Of a stretch of 55,190 nucleotides of DNA, positions 1 to 8,089 are shown in pieces. Origin of the DNA: Rhodobacteraceae bacterium HTCC2083 (lineage in GTDB: Bacteria; Pseudomonadota; Alphaproteobacteria; Rhodobacterales; Rhodobacteraceae); NCBI GenBank assembly GCA_000156115.1, contig DS995276.1, forward strand, positions 3,387,353-3,442,542, written 5' to 3'. The notes beneath the pieces are model-generated. The model had not been told where the DNA came from. It ran no database searches and saw only the letters and a list, made by a program, of their open reading frames with translations. The first letter of the stretch is position 1; each line of letters begins with the position of its first letter. Position numbers and translations under genes: made by a program.

Positions 1-71
1 CCATGTAATCGTGAGGTTTAGGAGCAAAGCCGCCAAGCGATCCGATCGCAAAGCGATTGGAAATCCAAAAT

Positions 72-647
72 TTACTCGGCAGCGTCAGGTGATGCTACAA
101 CGGGCGTATCAATGGTCGCGTCACCCTCAACAGGCTTGCGCGGCCCGCGCGGCGTGCGTTGACGGCGCGGCTTGCTCTCTGGCGTTTCCACCAGACCACT
201 ATCTGCAGCTGGTGCGCTCTCAATCACATCAGGTTGCGCGCCCTCGCCAGACACCGCCTCTGCGACCACCGGCTGCTCTTTAGCTTGAGCCGCTTCGCGC
301 TCTGCACGTTCTGCGTCACGCTCGGCGCGTTCACGATCCCGCTCAGCTTGACGCTCGCGGTTCTCGCGCTCTTGCTGTTCACGGCGTTCATCGATCTCTT
401 TTTGCGCGGCACTTAGCATACGTAAATAATGCTCTGCGTGCTGGGAAAAGTTCTCCGTTGCGACGCGATCACCAGAAAGCTGAGAATCCCGCGCGAGCTG
501 CTGATACTTATCAATAATCTGCTGCGGCGTGCCGCGCACTTTGCCTTCGGGTCCTGAACTGTCGAACACGCGATTAGGGATATTGCCGCCATTTTGCTGC
601 GGACGATTGCGGTTATTCTTCCGCGAACGTGGTTTTGATGATCTCAT
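72..647 (-). CDS. DUF4167 domain-containing protein
   Basis: A 191-residue protein of the alphaproteobacterial DUF4167 family, function unknown. The N-terminus (about residues 1-25) is very basic with Arg/Lys/Asn runs, as in nucleic-acid binding tails. The conserved family core follows at about residues 28-85 (segments KVRGTPQQIIDKYQQLARD and HAEHYLRML). Residues about 85-125 are a highly charged Arg/Glu stretch likely to form a long helix or coiled coil, and the C-terminus is acidic/alanine-rich and then basic again. It lies downstream of prmC on the same strand, a neighbourhood common in Rhodobacteraceae. Family assignment is firm; the role is not known and an RNA-binding function is only a guess from composition. 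Confidence 0.85.
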   Translation of the reverse strand: MRSSKPRSRKNNRNRPQQNGGNIPNRVFDSSGPEGKVRGTPQQIIDKYQQLARDSQLSGDRVATENFSQHAEHYLRMLSAAQKEIDERREQQERENRERQAERDRERAERDAERAEREAAQAKEQPVVAEAVSGEGAQPDVIESAPAADSGLVETPESKPRRQRTPRGPRKPVEGDATIDTPVVASPDAAE

Positions 648-864
648 CTAGCTTAAATCCAGCTTCTCAATGTCACTGTGATCTAAGAGTGGCGCAAGGT
701 TGAGGCGCAAACATCAAGATCACTATTTGTGGCTTGTTGCCAAGGGGAACAAGCAGACATGTTCTCCCGCGTAGCACCTCTCATAAAGCACTTCGCGCGC
801 GTTGCTGCAACCGATTCCGTACCACTTAAACAAAACAGCGATAAATATTCACTGAGAGGAGCTA
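648..864. other. intergenic region prmC / DUF4167 gene
   Basis: About 217 bases between the prmC stop and the DUF4167 start, both on the minus strand. It presumably carries the DUF4167 gene promoter. A 64-codon open frame here has no recognisable features and was not called. I see no strong hairpin or tRNA. Confidence 0.4.
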
Positions 865-1701
865 TTAAAAAGCCCAAACGCCGCTAACAACACGGTCTCT
901 CCCCGCCAAATCGGGCAAACATGTAATTTGTGTAAATCCCGCTGCAGCATACAAGTCTTGCACGTCACGCCCTTGAGCATGCCCAATCTCCACCATCAGA
1001 TGCCCATCTTTTTCCAAATACGCACCAGCTTGTGCCACGATCACGCGGTAACAGCTCAACCCGTCCGCTTCATCCGTCAAGGCCATGCGCGGATCAAACC
1101 CACGCACCTCAAAATCCAACCCGTCCCACTCCTCAAGCGCTATATACGGCGGATTAGATACGATCAGATCAAAGCGACCTTCAACTGCTTCAAACCAATC
1201 CGAGCGCAGCAAGCGCACGCCATCTGCAACATCAAAACTTTTCATGTTGAGCCTTGCCACGTCCAGAGCTTCATCCGAAATATCCGTGCACATAACATCC
1301 GCAAGCGGCCATTCCGCGGTCAACGTAAGGCCAATCGCACCACTACCTGTCCCAAGATCAAGAACTTTATCCTGCGGTCCTAATTTCAAACACGCAGCGA
1401 TCAATGTTTCTGTGTCTCCACGCGGATCAAGCACATTTAGATCCACTTCAAACTCACGCCCCCAAAAGAGGCGCTTTTGAATGATCTTGGAAATCGGCAT
1501 GTTCGACATGCGCCTGTTGACTAAAAGCTTGAAGTGCTCGCGCTGTTTTTCAGTCACCTCGTCGTGCATATGTAAGGTCATGCGCGATGCATCCACCTGC
1601 GAAACATGGGCCGCCAAAATACGCAGATCACGCATCACATCTTCTGTTTTCACCCTAGAAAGCCGATGACGCACAGCCAAAATCAGCTCTTGCCAGATCA
1701 C
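865..1701 (-). CDS. prmC: Peptide chain release factor N5-glutamine methyltransferase
   Basis: PrmC (HemK) uses S-adenosylmethionine to methylate the glutamine of the GGQ motif in class I release factors, which speeds translation termination. The 278-residue protein has the usual N-terminal helical domain, the SAM-binding motif [10 protein letters not shown] at about 115-124 and the catalytic NPPY motif at 183-186, which together define the family. It begins with GTG at 1701, overlapping the prfA stop in a GTGA junction. It is therefore translationally coupled to its own substrate's gene, the classic prfA-prmC arrangement. Length is normal and no anomalies were seen. Confidence 0.97.
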   Translation of the reverse strand: MIWQELILAVRHRLSRVKTEDVMRDLRILAAHVSQVDASRMTLHMHDEVTEKQREHFKLLVNRRMSNMPISKIIQKRLFWGREFEVDLNVLDPRGDTETLIAACLKLGPQDKVLDLGTGSGAIGLTLTAEWPLADVMCTDISDEALDVARLNMKSFDVADGVRLLRSDWFEAVEGRFDLIVSNPPYIALEEWDGLDFEVRGFDPRMALTDEADGLSCYRVIVAQAGAYLEKDGHLMVEIGHAQGRDVQDLYAAAGFTQITCLPDLAGRDRVVSGVWAF

Positions 1702-2753
1702 CCGTTCATTTCCGCCAATTTTGTCGCCTGATCATCCGCGGTGAGTGCGTCAATAATCTCGTCCAGATCGCCCTCCATCACCTGATCCAGCTTATAAAGC
1801 GTCAGGTTAATGCGATGATCACTCATCCGCCCTTGCGGGAAATTATAGGTGCGAATGCGCTCAGAACGATCCCCAGAGCCAACTTGTGATTTACGGTCCG
1901 CAGAGCGTTCTTCATCAATCCTTTGCCGTTCCGCATCATACAGGCGCGTGCGCAGCACCTGCATCGCGATCTCGCGGTTGCGGTGCTGCGATTTCTCCGC
2001 GCTGACCACGATAATACCTGTTGGAATATGCGTGATACGGACGGCTGAATCTGTGGTGTTAACGTGCTGCCCGCCTGCCCCGGATGCGCGCATCGTATCA
2101 ATGCGAATATCATTCGCAGCAATCACCAGATCAACTTCTTGCGCTTCGGGCAAAACGGCAACTGTCGCGGCGGAGGTATGAATACGCCCGCCGCTTTCCG
2201 TCGTTGGCACACGCTGCACACGGTGCACACCGCTTTCATACTTGAGCCGCGCAAAGACGTTTTCACCTTTGATGTGGCCAGTAACCTCTTTGATGCCACC
2301 AAGCTCTGTCAGTTGTTCCTCGATAATCTCGAATTTCCAGCCCCGTGCCTCAGAATACCGCTGATACATGCGTAGTAAATCCGCCGCGAATAGCGCAGCT
2401 TCATCGCCCCCGGTACCCGGTCGGATTTCAATCATCGCAGGGCGCGCATCAGCCTCGTCCTTGGGCAACAGCGCGAGCTGCAAGGCCGCCTCCGCTTTAG
2501 GCATAGCAGCTTTCAAGGCGGGCAATTCCTCTTCGGCCAATTCCTTCATTTCAGGATCATCCAGCATCGCCTCTGCGTCTTCGATATCGGACAAAAGCTG
2601 GCGATAGGCCGCAACCTGCTCGACCACAGGCTTCATATCCGAATACTCGCGCGCAAGATCAGCAATTTCGCCCGGATCAGCACCGCCCGCCATTTTCGCC
2701 TCAAGAAACTCGAAACGTTGGGTAATTTGCATGAGGCGGTCCATGGGAACCAT
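1698..2753 (-). CDS. prfA: Peptide chain release factor 1
   Basis: RF1 recognises UAA and UAG stop codons in the ribosomal A site and triggers peptidyl-tRNA hydrolysis. The 351-residue protein shows the RF1-type PxT codon-reading tripeptide (PTT, 183-185) and the catalytic GGQ motif (227-229, in [15 protein letters not shown]). The ATG at 2753 is preceded by a good GGAG ribosome-binding site 8 bases away; an in-frame ATG at 2744 is a less likely alternative. The 3' end overlaps prmC, which encodes the enzyme that methylates the GGQ glutamine. Transcription runs divergently from a small secreted protein gene on the plus strand. Confidence 0.98.
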   Translation of the reverse strand: MVPMDRLMQITQRFEFLEAKMAGGADPGEIADLAREYSDMKPVVEQVAAYRQLLSDIEDAEAMLDDPEMKELAEEELPALKAAMPKAEAALQLALLPKDEADARPAMIEIRPGTGGDEAALFAADLLRMYQRYSEARGWKFEIIEEQLTELGGIKEVTGHIKGENVFARLKYESGVHRVQRVPTTESGGRIHTSAATVAVLPEAQEVDLVIAANDIRIDTMRASGAGGQHVNTTDSAVRITHIPTGIIVVSAEKSQHRNREIAMQVLRTRLYDAERQRIDEERSADRKSQVGSGDRSERIRTYNFPQGRMSDHRINLTLYKLDQVMEGDLDEIIDALTADDQATKLAEMNG

Positions 2754-2817
2754 GTTGAAAACTCCTGAAAACGCGCGAAAATTGGCGCATACGCCTGCTT
2801 ATGATATACTTAATGTC

Positions 2818-3102
2818 ATGAGAAAAGTCCTGACATTCCTGTTGTGCGCGGCACCCATGTTTGCCAGCGCGGATGTAACCAGCCCCAGCGGTAAAACGGT
2901 GGACTGCTATTGCACAGACAAAAGTGGCTCTCGGATAGAACTTGGGCAAATGACCTGCTTGCAGGTGGATGGGCGCATGTTCATGGCGCAGTGCCAGATG
3001 AGCCTCAATGTCCCGATGTGGCGCGAAGTTGCGCCTGAGTGCCTGTCTTCAGAGTTGCGCCAACCACCCCTCTACACGCCGCTTGTTGACGCCCAAATCT
3101 GA
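2818..3102 (+). CDS. Small secreted cysteine-rich protein
   Basis: A 94-residue protein that I cannot assign to a named family. An N-terminal Sec signal peptide is clear (MRKVLTFLLCAAPMFASA, likely cleaved before Asp19). The mature part of about 76 residues holds five cysteines (30, 32, 47, 59, 75), including a CYC pair, so a disulfide-bonded periplasmic protein is likely. The ATG at 2818 was chosen because it starts exactly at the signal peptide; the frame is open further upstream. It diverges from prfA. Its last 54 bases overlap the end of the convergent DUF1499 gene. Probably real, function unknown. Confidence 0.7.
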   Translation: MRKVLTFLLCAAPMFASADVTSPSGKTVDCYCTDKSGSRIELGQMTCLQVDGRMFMAQCQMSLNVPMWREVAPECLSSELRQPPLYTPLVDAQI

Positions 3103-3429
3103 TTGACCAAAGCGCAAGCGGCTGTAAATACGCAGTTTTCCATCAAATTTTTGCACCGTTATGTAGTCGGGAAATCCCATGATCCGCGAACGACTTATGT
3201 AAGTTATGTGTCCACTATCGACACTACCCGAGAGCACTTTGGCCCCGCTCTTGCGGATCACAGCGTCTATGGCGACCAGATCTACATCGACGATGCGCAC
3301 CGCGCCGCCCGCGAAATCCTTATCCGCATCTGCTGTCACATCCGCGTGCCAGCGTTTCGGATCGCTTGGCGCAAGCTGAACATAGCCAACCCCCAAGATC
3401 ACCAGCGCTACGATAACCCAAATCCACAT
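3049..3429 (-). CDS. DUF1499 domain-containing membrane-anchored protein
   Basis: A 126-residue protein with one N-terminal membrane segment (MWIWVIVALVILGVGYV) followed by a DUF1499 domain; the segment around SRSRIMGFPDYITVQ is typical of the family. DUF1499 proteins have no established biochemical role. The ATG at 3429 has an AAGGGG ribosome-binding site 6 bases upstream; a GTG at 3444 in frame would add five residues. It is last in the M20 amidohydrolase-agmatinase run, after a gap of about 145 bases. The 3' end overlaps the secreted cysteine-rich gene antisense by 54 bases. Confidence 0.8.
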   Translation of the reverse strand: MWIWVIVALVILGVGYVQLAPSDPKRWHADVTADADKDFAGGAVRIVDVDLVAIDAVIRKSGAKVLSGSVDSGHITYISRSRIMGFPDYITVQKFDGKLRIYSRLRFGQSDLGVNKRRVEGWLAQL

Positions 3430-3573
3430 GCCGTTCCCCTTCACCTTGCCCTTAAACTCATTGCGCGCACTGGCCTAGCGATATGCCACATTTGGCAGCA
3501 CATATCCCTCTTGCTTTGGCTTCACGCACGCCAACCCTGTGTTCCATTACAGTCCCGCCAAGCGGCTGGTTAC

Positions 3574-4545
3574 TCATGTGCCTCTGCCCAAGTGGTTCCA
3601 GCCCCACAGCGACATCAATTCAACTGCAACATGCGCCCCCGCAATAGCTGTCGCGCCTGTGGTGTCAAAGGGCGGCGAAACTTCGACGATATCGCCACCG
3701 ACCATGTTGATGCCTGCCAGGTCACGTAATATCGCGGCGGCCTGCCACGACGCCAAGCCCCCCCAAACAGGCGTCCCAGTGCCCGGTGCAAAGGCCGGAT
3801 CAAGACAATCAATATCAAAGGTCACATATGTTCCATGCGATCCGACAATCTCTCTCACACGCTTGGCAACCGCAGCTGCACCATGTTCATGCACCCAGCG
3901 CGCATCAAGGATATTCACCCCCAACGTATTAGGATTATCCGTGCGAATTCCTATAGATACCGAGCGTTTTGGATCGATTAACCCCAACTTAATCGCCTTG
4001 TAAAACATGGTGCCATGATCAATGCGCTCCATGTTGTCGTCTTCCCACGTATCCGTATGGGCGTCGAATTGGATCAGGCTGAGAGGGCCATATTTCTCGG
4101 CGTACGCCTTGAGGATCGGAAAGCTAATGTAGTGATCGCCACCTAGACAGATACTGGCTACATCGGCATCCAAAATGCCTTTGATATGGGCCGTTAAAGC
4201 ATCGGGAAAGGCACTGACCATCGCGTAATCAAAAGCGAGATCGCCGTAGTCCACTACATCAAGCTCGGACAGCGGATCATAGCCCCAACCATAGGGCGCA
4301 TCGGGGGATTGCAGGCTCGAGGCTTCGCGAATCGCGCGCGGGCCAAGGCGGGTGCCTGTGCGGTTGGTTGTAGCCTGGTCAAAGGGAACGCCCGTGATCG
4401 CAAGATCAACACCGCTAAGATCCTTGGTGTAGCGCCGCCGTAAAAAAGAGGTTGCACCGCCGAATGTGTTCTCGTTGCTTAACCCACGCAAATTATCGCG
4501 CGTAAAGGCATGATCTACCTGTGTTTTTGCATCTTCTAAGCCCAT
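3574..4545 (-). CDS. speB: Agmatinase-family ureohydrolase
   Basis: A 323-residue member of the arginase/agmatinase superfamily of binuclear manganese enzymes. The metal ligands are all present: GGDH (135-138), DAHTD (161-165) and DIDCLDP with the following GTGTP (244-258). The long N-terminal extension and the GVPFDQATTNRTGTRLGP segment favour agmatinase or guanidinobutyrase over arginase. The reaction would be agmatine (or a guanidino acid) to putrescine (or amino acid) plus urea. The ATG at 4545 is three bases after the stop of the M20 amidohydrolase gene, so the two are almost certainly co-transcribed. The fold is certain; the exact substrate is not. Confidence 0.88.
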   Translation of the reverse strand: MGLEDAKTQVDHAFTRDNLRGLSNENTFGGATSFLRRRYTKDLSGVDLAITGVPFDQATTNRTGTRLGPRAIREASSLQSPDAPYGWGYDPLSELDVVDYGDLAFDYAMVSAFPDALTAHIKGILDADVASICLGGDHYISFPILKAYAEKYGPLSLIQFDAHTDTWEDDNMERIDHGTMFYKAIKLGLIDPKRSVSIGIRTDNPNTLGVNILDARWVHEHGAAAVAKRVREIVGSHGTYVTFDIDCLDPAFAPGTGTPVWGGLASWQAAAILRDLAGINMVGGDIVEVSPPFDTTGATAIAGAHVAVELMSLWGWNHLGRGT

Positions 4546-4548
4546 TTA

Positions 4549-5718
4549 TCAAACCTCCGACAGAGGTTGCGAGCGTTCGACAAGACGCGCAAAGAATGAA
4601 GCGCCAACCGGAGCGATCTCATCATTGAAATTGTACTCAGGGTGGTGGAGTCCCGCGCTTTCCCCCTGACCTAGAAATAGATACGCACCGGGCCGTTCCT
4701 GCAACATGTAGGCGAAGTCCTCCGCACCCATTTCGCGACCTGCATCCGCAATGACATTGTTTTCTCCTGCAACTTCGCGCGCGACTTCAGCGGCGTGCGC
4801 CGCTTCAGTGGCGTGGTTGATGGTTGCTGGATAACCGCGCTCAAACCGTAGCTCTGCCGTCACACCGTAAGAGGCCGCTTGTCCTGCCACAATCTCATTA
4901 AGGCGACGTTCCACCATATCCTGCACTTTGGGATCAAATGTGCGCACAGTGCCGTTCATATAGGCCGTGTCGGGGATCACATTGTCGACCGTGCCCGTGT
5001 GAATTTGCGTGACGCTTACCACCAGATCATCAAGCGCATAGTGATTGCGGCTAACAATTGTCTGGATCGCTTGCGCTATTCCGCAGGCAGCGATCACAGG
5101 ATCGCAAGTTTCATGAGGCATTGCGCCATGACCACCGACCCCTTTGATATCAATGTGAAACGTATCAACCGCAGCCATGATCGCATCAGGTGTAGTGTAA
5201 AACCCGCCCGCGACAAAACCGGGCGCATTGTGAATGCCATAAACGGTGCCAATGTCGAACGTGTCCATGATCCCTTCCTGCACCATGACTTCTGCGCCAC
5301 CCCCATTCTCCTCAGCGGGCTGGAAAATTAACGCGACGCGCCCTTTGAAATTACGCGTTTCTGCGAGGTACCGCGCAGCGCCAAGTAGCATCACCGTGTG
5401 CCCGTCATGCCCACAAGCATGCATTTTACCCTCATGGGTGGAGGCGTAGTCCAAGCCCGTCGCCTCAATAATAGGAAGGCCATCAAAATCGGCGCGTAGG
5501 CCAATCGTCGGCCCGCCGCCCTGACCGTTAATGATCGCCACGATCCCTGTCTGTGCAATACCTTCATGGATTTCATCGACGCCGATCTCACGCAAGCGTT
5601 CTGCAATAAACGCTGCAGTTTTTGGGCAATCAAACGCCAATTCTGGAATCGTGTGCAAATGACGTCGCCATTTTATCATGTCAGCGGAAAATTCGGCGAT
5701 GCGGTTTACGACCGGCAT
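4549..5718 (-). CDS. M20 family metallo-amidohydrolase (hippurate hydrolase/N-acyl amino acid type)
   Basis: A 389-residue M20D-type metal-dependent amidohydrolase. The metal-binding motif MHACGHDGH (99-107), the QPAEENGGGA segment (133-142) and the late GAEDFAYM and GLHHPEYNFND segments match the hippurate hydrolase/IAA-amino acid hydrolase branch. It would remove acyl groups from N-acyl amino acids or related amides in the cytoplasm. The ATG at 5718 has a GGGAG site about 7 bases upstream. It is the first gene of an operon with the agmatinase, suggesting joint use on guanidino or N-acyl-polyamine compounds. That link is inference. Confidence 0.88.
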   Translation of the reverse strand: MPVVNRIAEFSADMIKWRRHLHTIPELAFDCPKTAAFIAERLREIGVDEIHEGIAQTGIVAIINGQGGGPTIGLRADFDGLPIIEATGLDYASTHEGKMHACGHDGHTVMLLGAARYLAETRNFKGRVALIFQPAEENGGGAEVMVQEGIMDTFDIGTVYGIHNAPGFVAGGFYTTPDAIMAAVDTFHIDIKGVGGHGAMPHETCDPVIAACGIAQAIQTIVSRNHYALDDLVVSVTQIHTGTVDNVIPDTAYMNGTVRTFDPKVQDMVERRLNEIVAGQAASYGVTAELRFERGYPATINHATEAAHAAEVAREVAGENNVIADAGREMGAEDFAYMLQERPGAYLFLGQGESAGLHHPEYNFNDEIAPVGASFFARLVERSQPLSEV

Positions 5719-5780
5719 AGGTGGACTCCCTCAAGGCTATCGTTAGAAATGCATCTGACAGAAAAGGACGGCGCAGCGCA

Positions 5781-6602
5781 ATGACAGATACGAATTTGAT
5801 CCATGATCCCAAAGGTGGACTGCCTCGTTTGCTCGAGATCATGCGCGCTTTGCGAAATCCCGAAACAGGCTGCCCTTGGGATGTCGCGCAGGATTTCGCG
5901 AGCATTGCACCTTATACGATTGAGGAAGCATATGAGGTCGCCGACGCGATCGAGCGCGCAGATTGGGAGGAGTTACGCGGCGAGTTGGGCGACTTGCTGT
6001 TTCAGTCGGTGTTTCACGCGCAAATGGCGTCTGAACGTGGCCTGTTTGATTTCGATGATGTGGCCAACACGATGTCTGACAAAATGGTCGCGCGCCATCC
6101 ACATGTGTTTGGCGATCAAAGCAACGCGAAATCCGCAGAGCAGCAAACGAAGGATTGGGAATCTATCAAAGCTACGGAACGTTTGAGCAAAGCCCAAGGG
6201 GGTACACTGGATGGCGTGGCAGTTGGATTGCCTGCATTGTTGCGTGCGAAAAAGCTCCAAAAGCGCGCCGCGAGGGTCGGGTTTGATTGGCCCTCTACGG
6301 ATGAGGTCTTGGATAAGATCGTCGAAGAAGCAGGCGAGCTGGTTGAAGCGCGTGAAGAGTTAAGCCAGGCAGAGGTTGAGGAAGAGTTCGGCGATCTCCT
6401 ATTCGTGATGGTGAACTTGGGCCGTCATCTTGGAATCGAGTCCGAGACAGCCTTGCGCGCAGCCAACGCCAAGTTCACGCGACGATTTGAGAGCATTGAG
6501 CGTGCTTTAGCAGCCATTGGGAGAACGCCGGAGCAGTCAGATCTCGCAGAGATGGATGCTCTTTGGGATGCGGCGAAAGCAGAAGAAAAGCGTAAATCGT
6601 AG
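5781..6602 (+). CDS. mazG: Nucleoside triphosphate pyrophosphohydrolase MazG
   Basis: A 273-residue tandem MazG protein that hydrolyses NTPs and dNTPs to NMP and pyrophosphate, cleaning the nucleotide pool. Both MazG repeats are visible: the first around CPWDVAQDFASIAPYTIEEA with EELRGELGDLLFQ, the second around VEEEFGDLLFVMVNLGRHLG. The ATG at 5781 starts at the conserved N-terminus with an AAAGGA site upstream; an ATG at 5721 would add 20 residues overlapping the divergent promoter and is less likely. It diverges from the M20 gene. Length and motifs are normal. Confidence 0.95.
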   Translation: MTDTNLIHDPKGGLPRLLEIMRALRNPETGCPWDVAQDFASIAPYTIEEAYEVADAIERADWEELRGELGDLLFQSVFHAQMASERGLFDFDDVANTMSDKMVARHPHVFGDQSNAKSAEQQTKDWESIKATERLSKAQGGTLDGVAVGLPALLRAKKLQKRAARVGFDWPSTDEVLDKIVEEAGELVEAREELSQAEVEEEFGDLLFVMVNLGRHLGIESETALRAANAKFTRRFESIERALAAIGRTPEQSDLAEMDALWDAAKAEEKRKS

Positions 6603-6689
6603 CGGCAAGAACATGCCACCTTAGCCTCGCCTGCTCTGGACAAGTGACGCGCGGCAAATCAGTGTGCGCTCAAACATCGGGAGCAGATA

Positions 6690-7631
6690 ATGCCGCCAAG
6701 AGATATCATCATCGACACCGATCCGGGTCAGGACGACGCAGCCGCAATCCTGCTTGCGCTTGGCAGCCCTGACGAAATCAACGTGCTAGGCATAACGGCT
6801 GTCGCGGGCAATGTACCGCTTGTCCTTACGCAGAAAAATGCTCGCATTGTTTGCGAGTTAGCGGGCAAAACGAATGTTCCAGTCTTTGCAGGCTGCGACG
6901 CGCCACTTGTACGCAAATTGGTCACTGCAGAGCATGTACATGGCAAGACTGGCCTTGATGGGCCGGCTTTGCCTGATCCAGATATGCCTTTACAAGATCA
7001 GCACGGCGTTGATTTCATTATCGAAACCCTGCGCGCGCGCCCTGCGGAAACTGTCACGCTTTGCCCGCTTGGGCCACTGACCAATATCGCGACCGCGTTA
7101 CAGCGCGCCCCCGACATTGCCGAACGCATTCAGGAAATTGTGCTCATGGGGGGGGCTTATTTTGAGGTTGGGAACATCACCCCTGCCGCTGAATTTAACA
7201 TTTACGTCGATCCAGAAGCTGCTGATATTGTGTTTAAATCCGGAGTAAATACTACTATCATGCCACTGGATGTCACCCACAAGGTTCTCGTCACACTCAA
7301 GCGCATAGACGCCCTTCGCGCGCAAGCAACGCCTGTATGTGATGCGATGGCCGACATGGTCGATTTCTTTGAGCGGTTTGATACCGACAAATACGGCTCT
7401 GACGGCGCGCCTTTGCATGATCCTTGCGTCACCGCCTATCTAATCAAGCCAGAGTTGTTCTCGGGCCGTTTCATCAATGTCGAAATCGAAACTCTGTCCG
7501 AATTGACTCTTGGCATGACTGTTGCGGATTGGTGGGGTGTCACAGATCGCGCACCGAACGCAATGTTTATGGGTGATGTGGACGCGCAGGGCTTCTTTGA
7601 TCTTCTGACAGAACGTTTGGCACGATTATGA
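6690..7631 (+). CDS. Nucleoside hydrolase (IUNH family)
   Basis: A 313-residue inosine/uridine-preferring nucleoside hydrolase. The calcium-binding N-terminal motif DTDPGQDDA lies at residues 9-17, and LCPLGPLTNIA, MGGAYFEVGNITPAAEFNIYVDPEAA and HDPC are the other family landmarks. It cleaves the N-glycosidic bond of nucleosides to free base and ribose for salvage. The downstream GNAT acetyltransferase gene starts inside its stop codon (ATGA at 7628), so the two are translationally coupled. Substrate preference (purine or pyrimidine) cannot be told from sequence. Confidence 0.94.
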   Translation: MPPRDIIIDTDPGQDDAAAILLALGSPDEINVLGITAVAGNVPLVLTQKNARIVCELAGKTNVPVFAGCDAPLVRKLVTAEHVHGKTGLDGPALPDPDMPLQDQHGVDFIIETLRARPAETVTLCPLGPLTNIATALQRAPDIAERIQEIVLMGGAYFEVGNITPAAEFNIYVDPEAADIVFKSGVNTTIMPLDVTHKVLVTLKRIDALRAQATPVCDAMADMVDFFERFDTDKYGSDGAPLHDPCVTAYLIKPELFSGRFINVEIETLSELTLGMTVADWWGVTDRAPNAMFMGDVDAQGFFDLLTERLARL

Positions 7632-8077
7632 GCGCCGCGCTTCATCTCGCAAAGCCCGACGATCTTGAGCGGCTCATGCCCCTCGTCGCTGCGTTCCACG
7701 CGGAAGAAGCTCTACAATCAACAGAGGACTCACGCCACGCCGCTCTGACACCTCTGCTCGATGGCTCACCGCATGGGGCGGTGTACCTGATCGGCCCTCA
7801 ACGCGCGCCGATTGGGTATCTTGTTGTGACCTTTGGCTGGTCCGTTGAATTTGGCGGCTTGGATGGGTTCATTGACGAGATCTTCATCCGCTCTGGCGTG
7901 CGCGGGCGTGGCGTTGGCTCCGAAGTGATCACCTCCCTCGTGGCTATGCTCAAATCCGTCGGTATGAAAGCGCTGCATCTTGAAGTAGATCCCGAAAACG
8001 CGCGCGCTTTGCGGCTTTATGGACGTTGCCATTTCAAACCACGCAGCGGATATCAAATGATGTTGCGCTTGTTGTGA
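7628..8077 (+). CDS. GNAT family N-acetyltransferase
   Basis: A 149-residue GNAT-fold acetyltransferase. The acetyl-CoA binding signature is visible around FIRSGVRGRGVGSEVITSL (residues about 87-105, RGRGVG being the P-loop), followed by the LHLEVDPENARALRLYGRCHF motif typical of the family. The acceptor substrate is unknown. It overlaps the nucleoside hydrolase stop by four bases and is followed 12 bases later by selO, so all three may share a transcript. Nothing in the context fixes its role. Confidence 0.88.
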   Translation: MSAALHLAKPDDLERLMPLVAAFHAEEALQSTEDSRHAALTPLLDGSPHGAVYLIGPQRAPIGYLVVTFGWSVEFGGLDGFIDEIFIRSGVRGRGVGSEVITSLVAMLKSVGMKALHLEVDPENARALRLYGRCHFKPRSGYQMMLRLL

Positions 8078-8089
8078 AGGACTGAACAG

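Noticed and set aside
683-877. A 64-codon frame in the gap between prmC and the DUF4167 gene
   Set aside because: No ribosome-binding site, no family resemblance, overlaps the end of prmC.
880-900. A GCCGCTAACAAC match to half of the LacI-type motif
   Set aside because: It lies in the last codons of prmC, away from any promoter; a chance half-site.
3103-3729. A 208-codon plus-strand frame
   Set aside because: Antisense to the DUF1499 and agmatinase genes, and it directly follows the real stop of the secreted protein gene without a start of its own.
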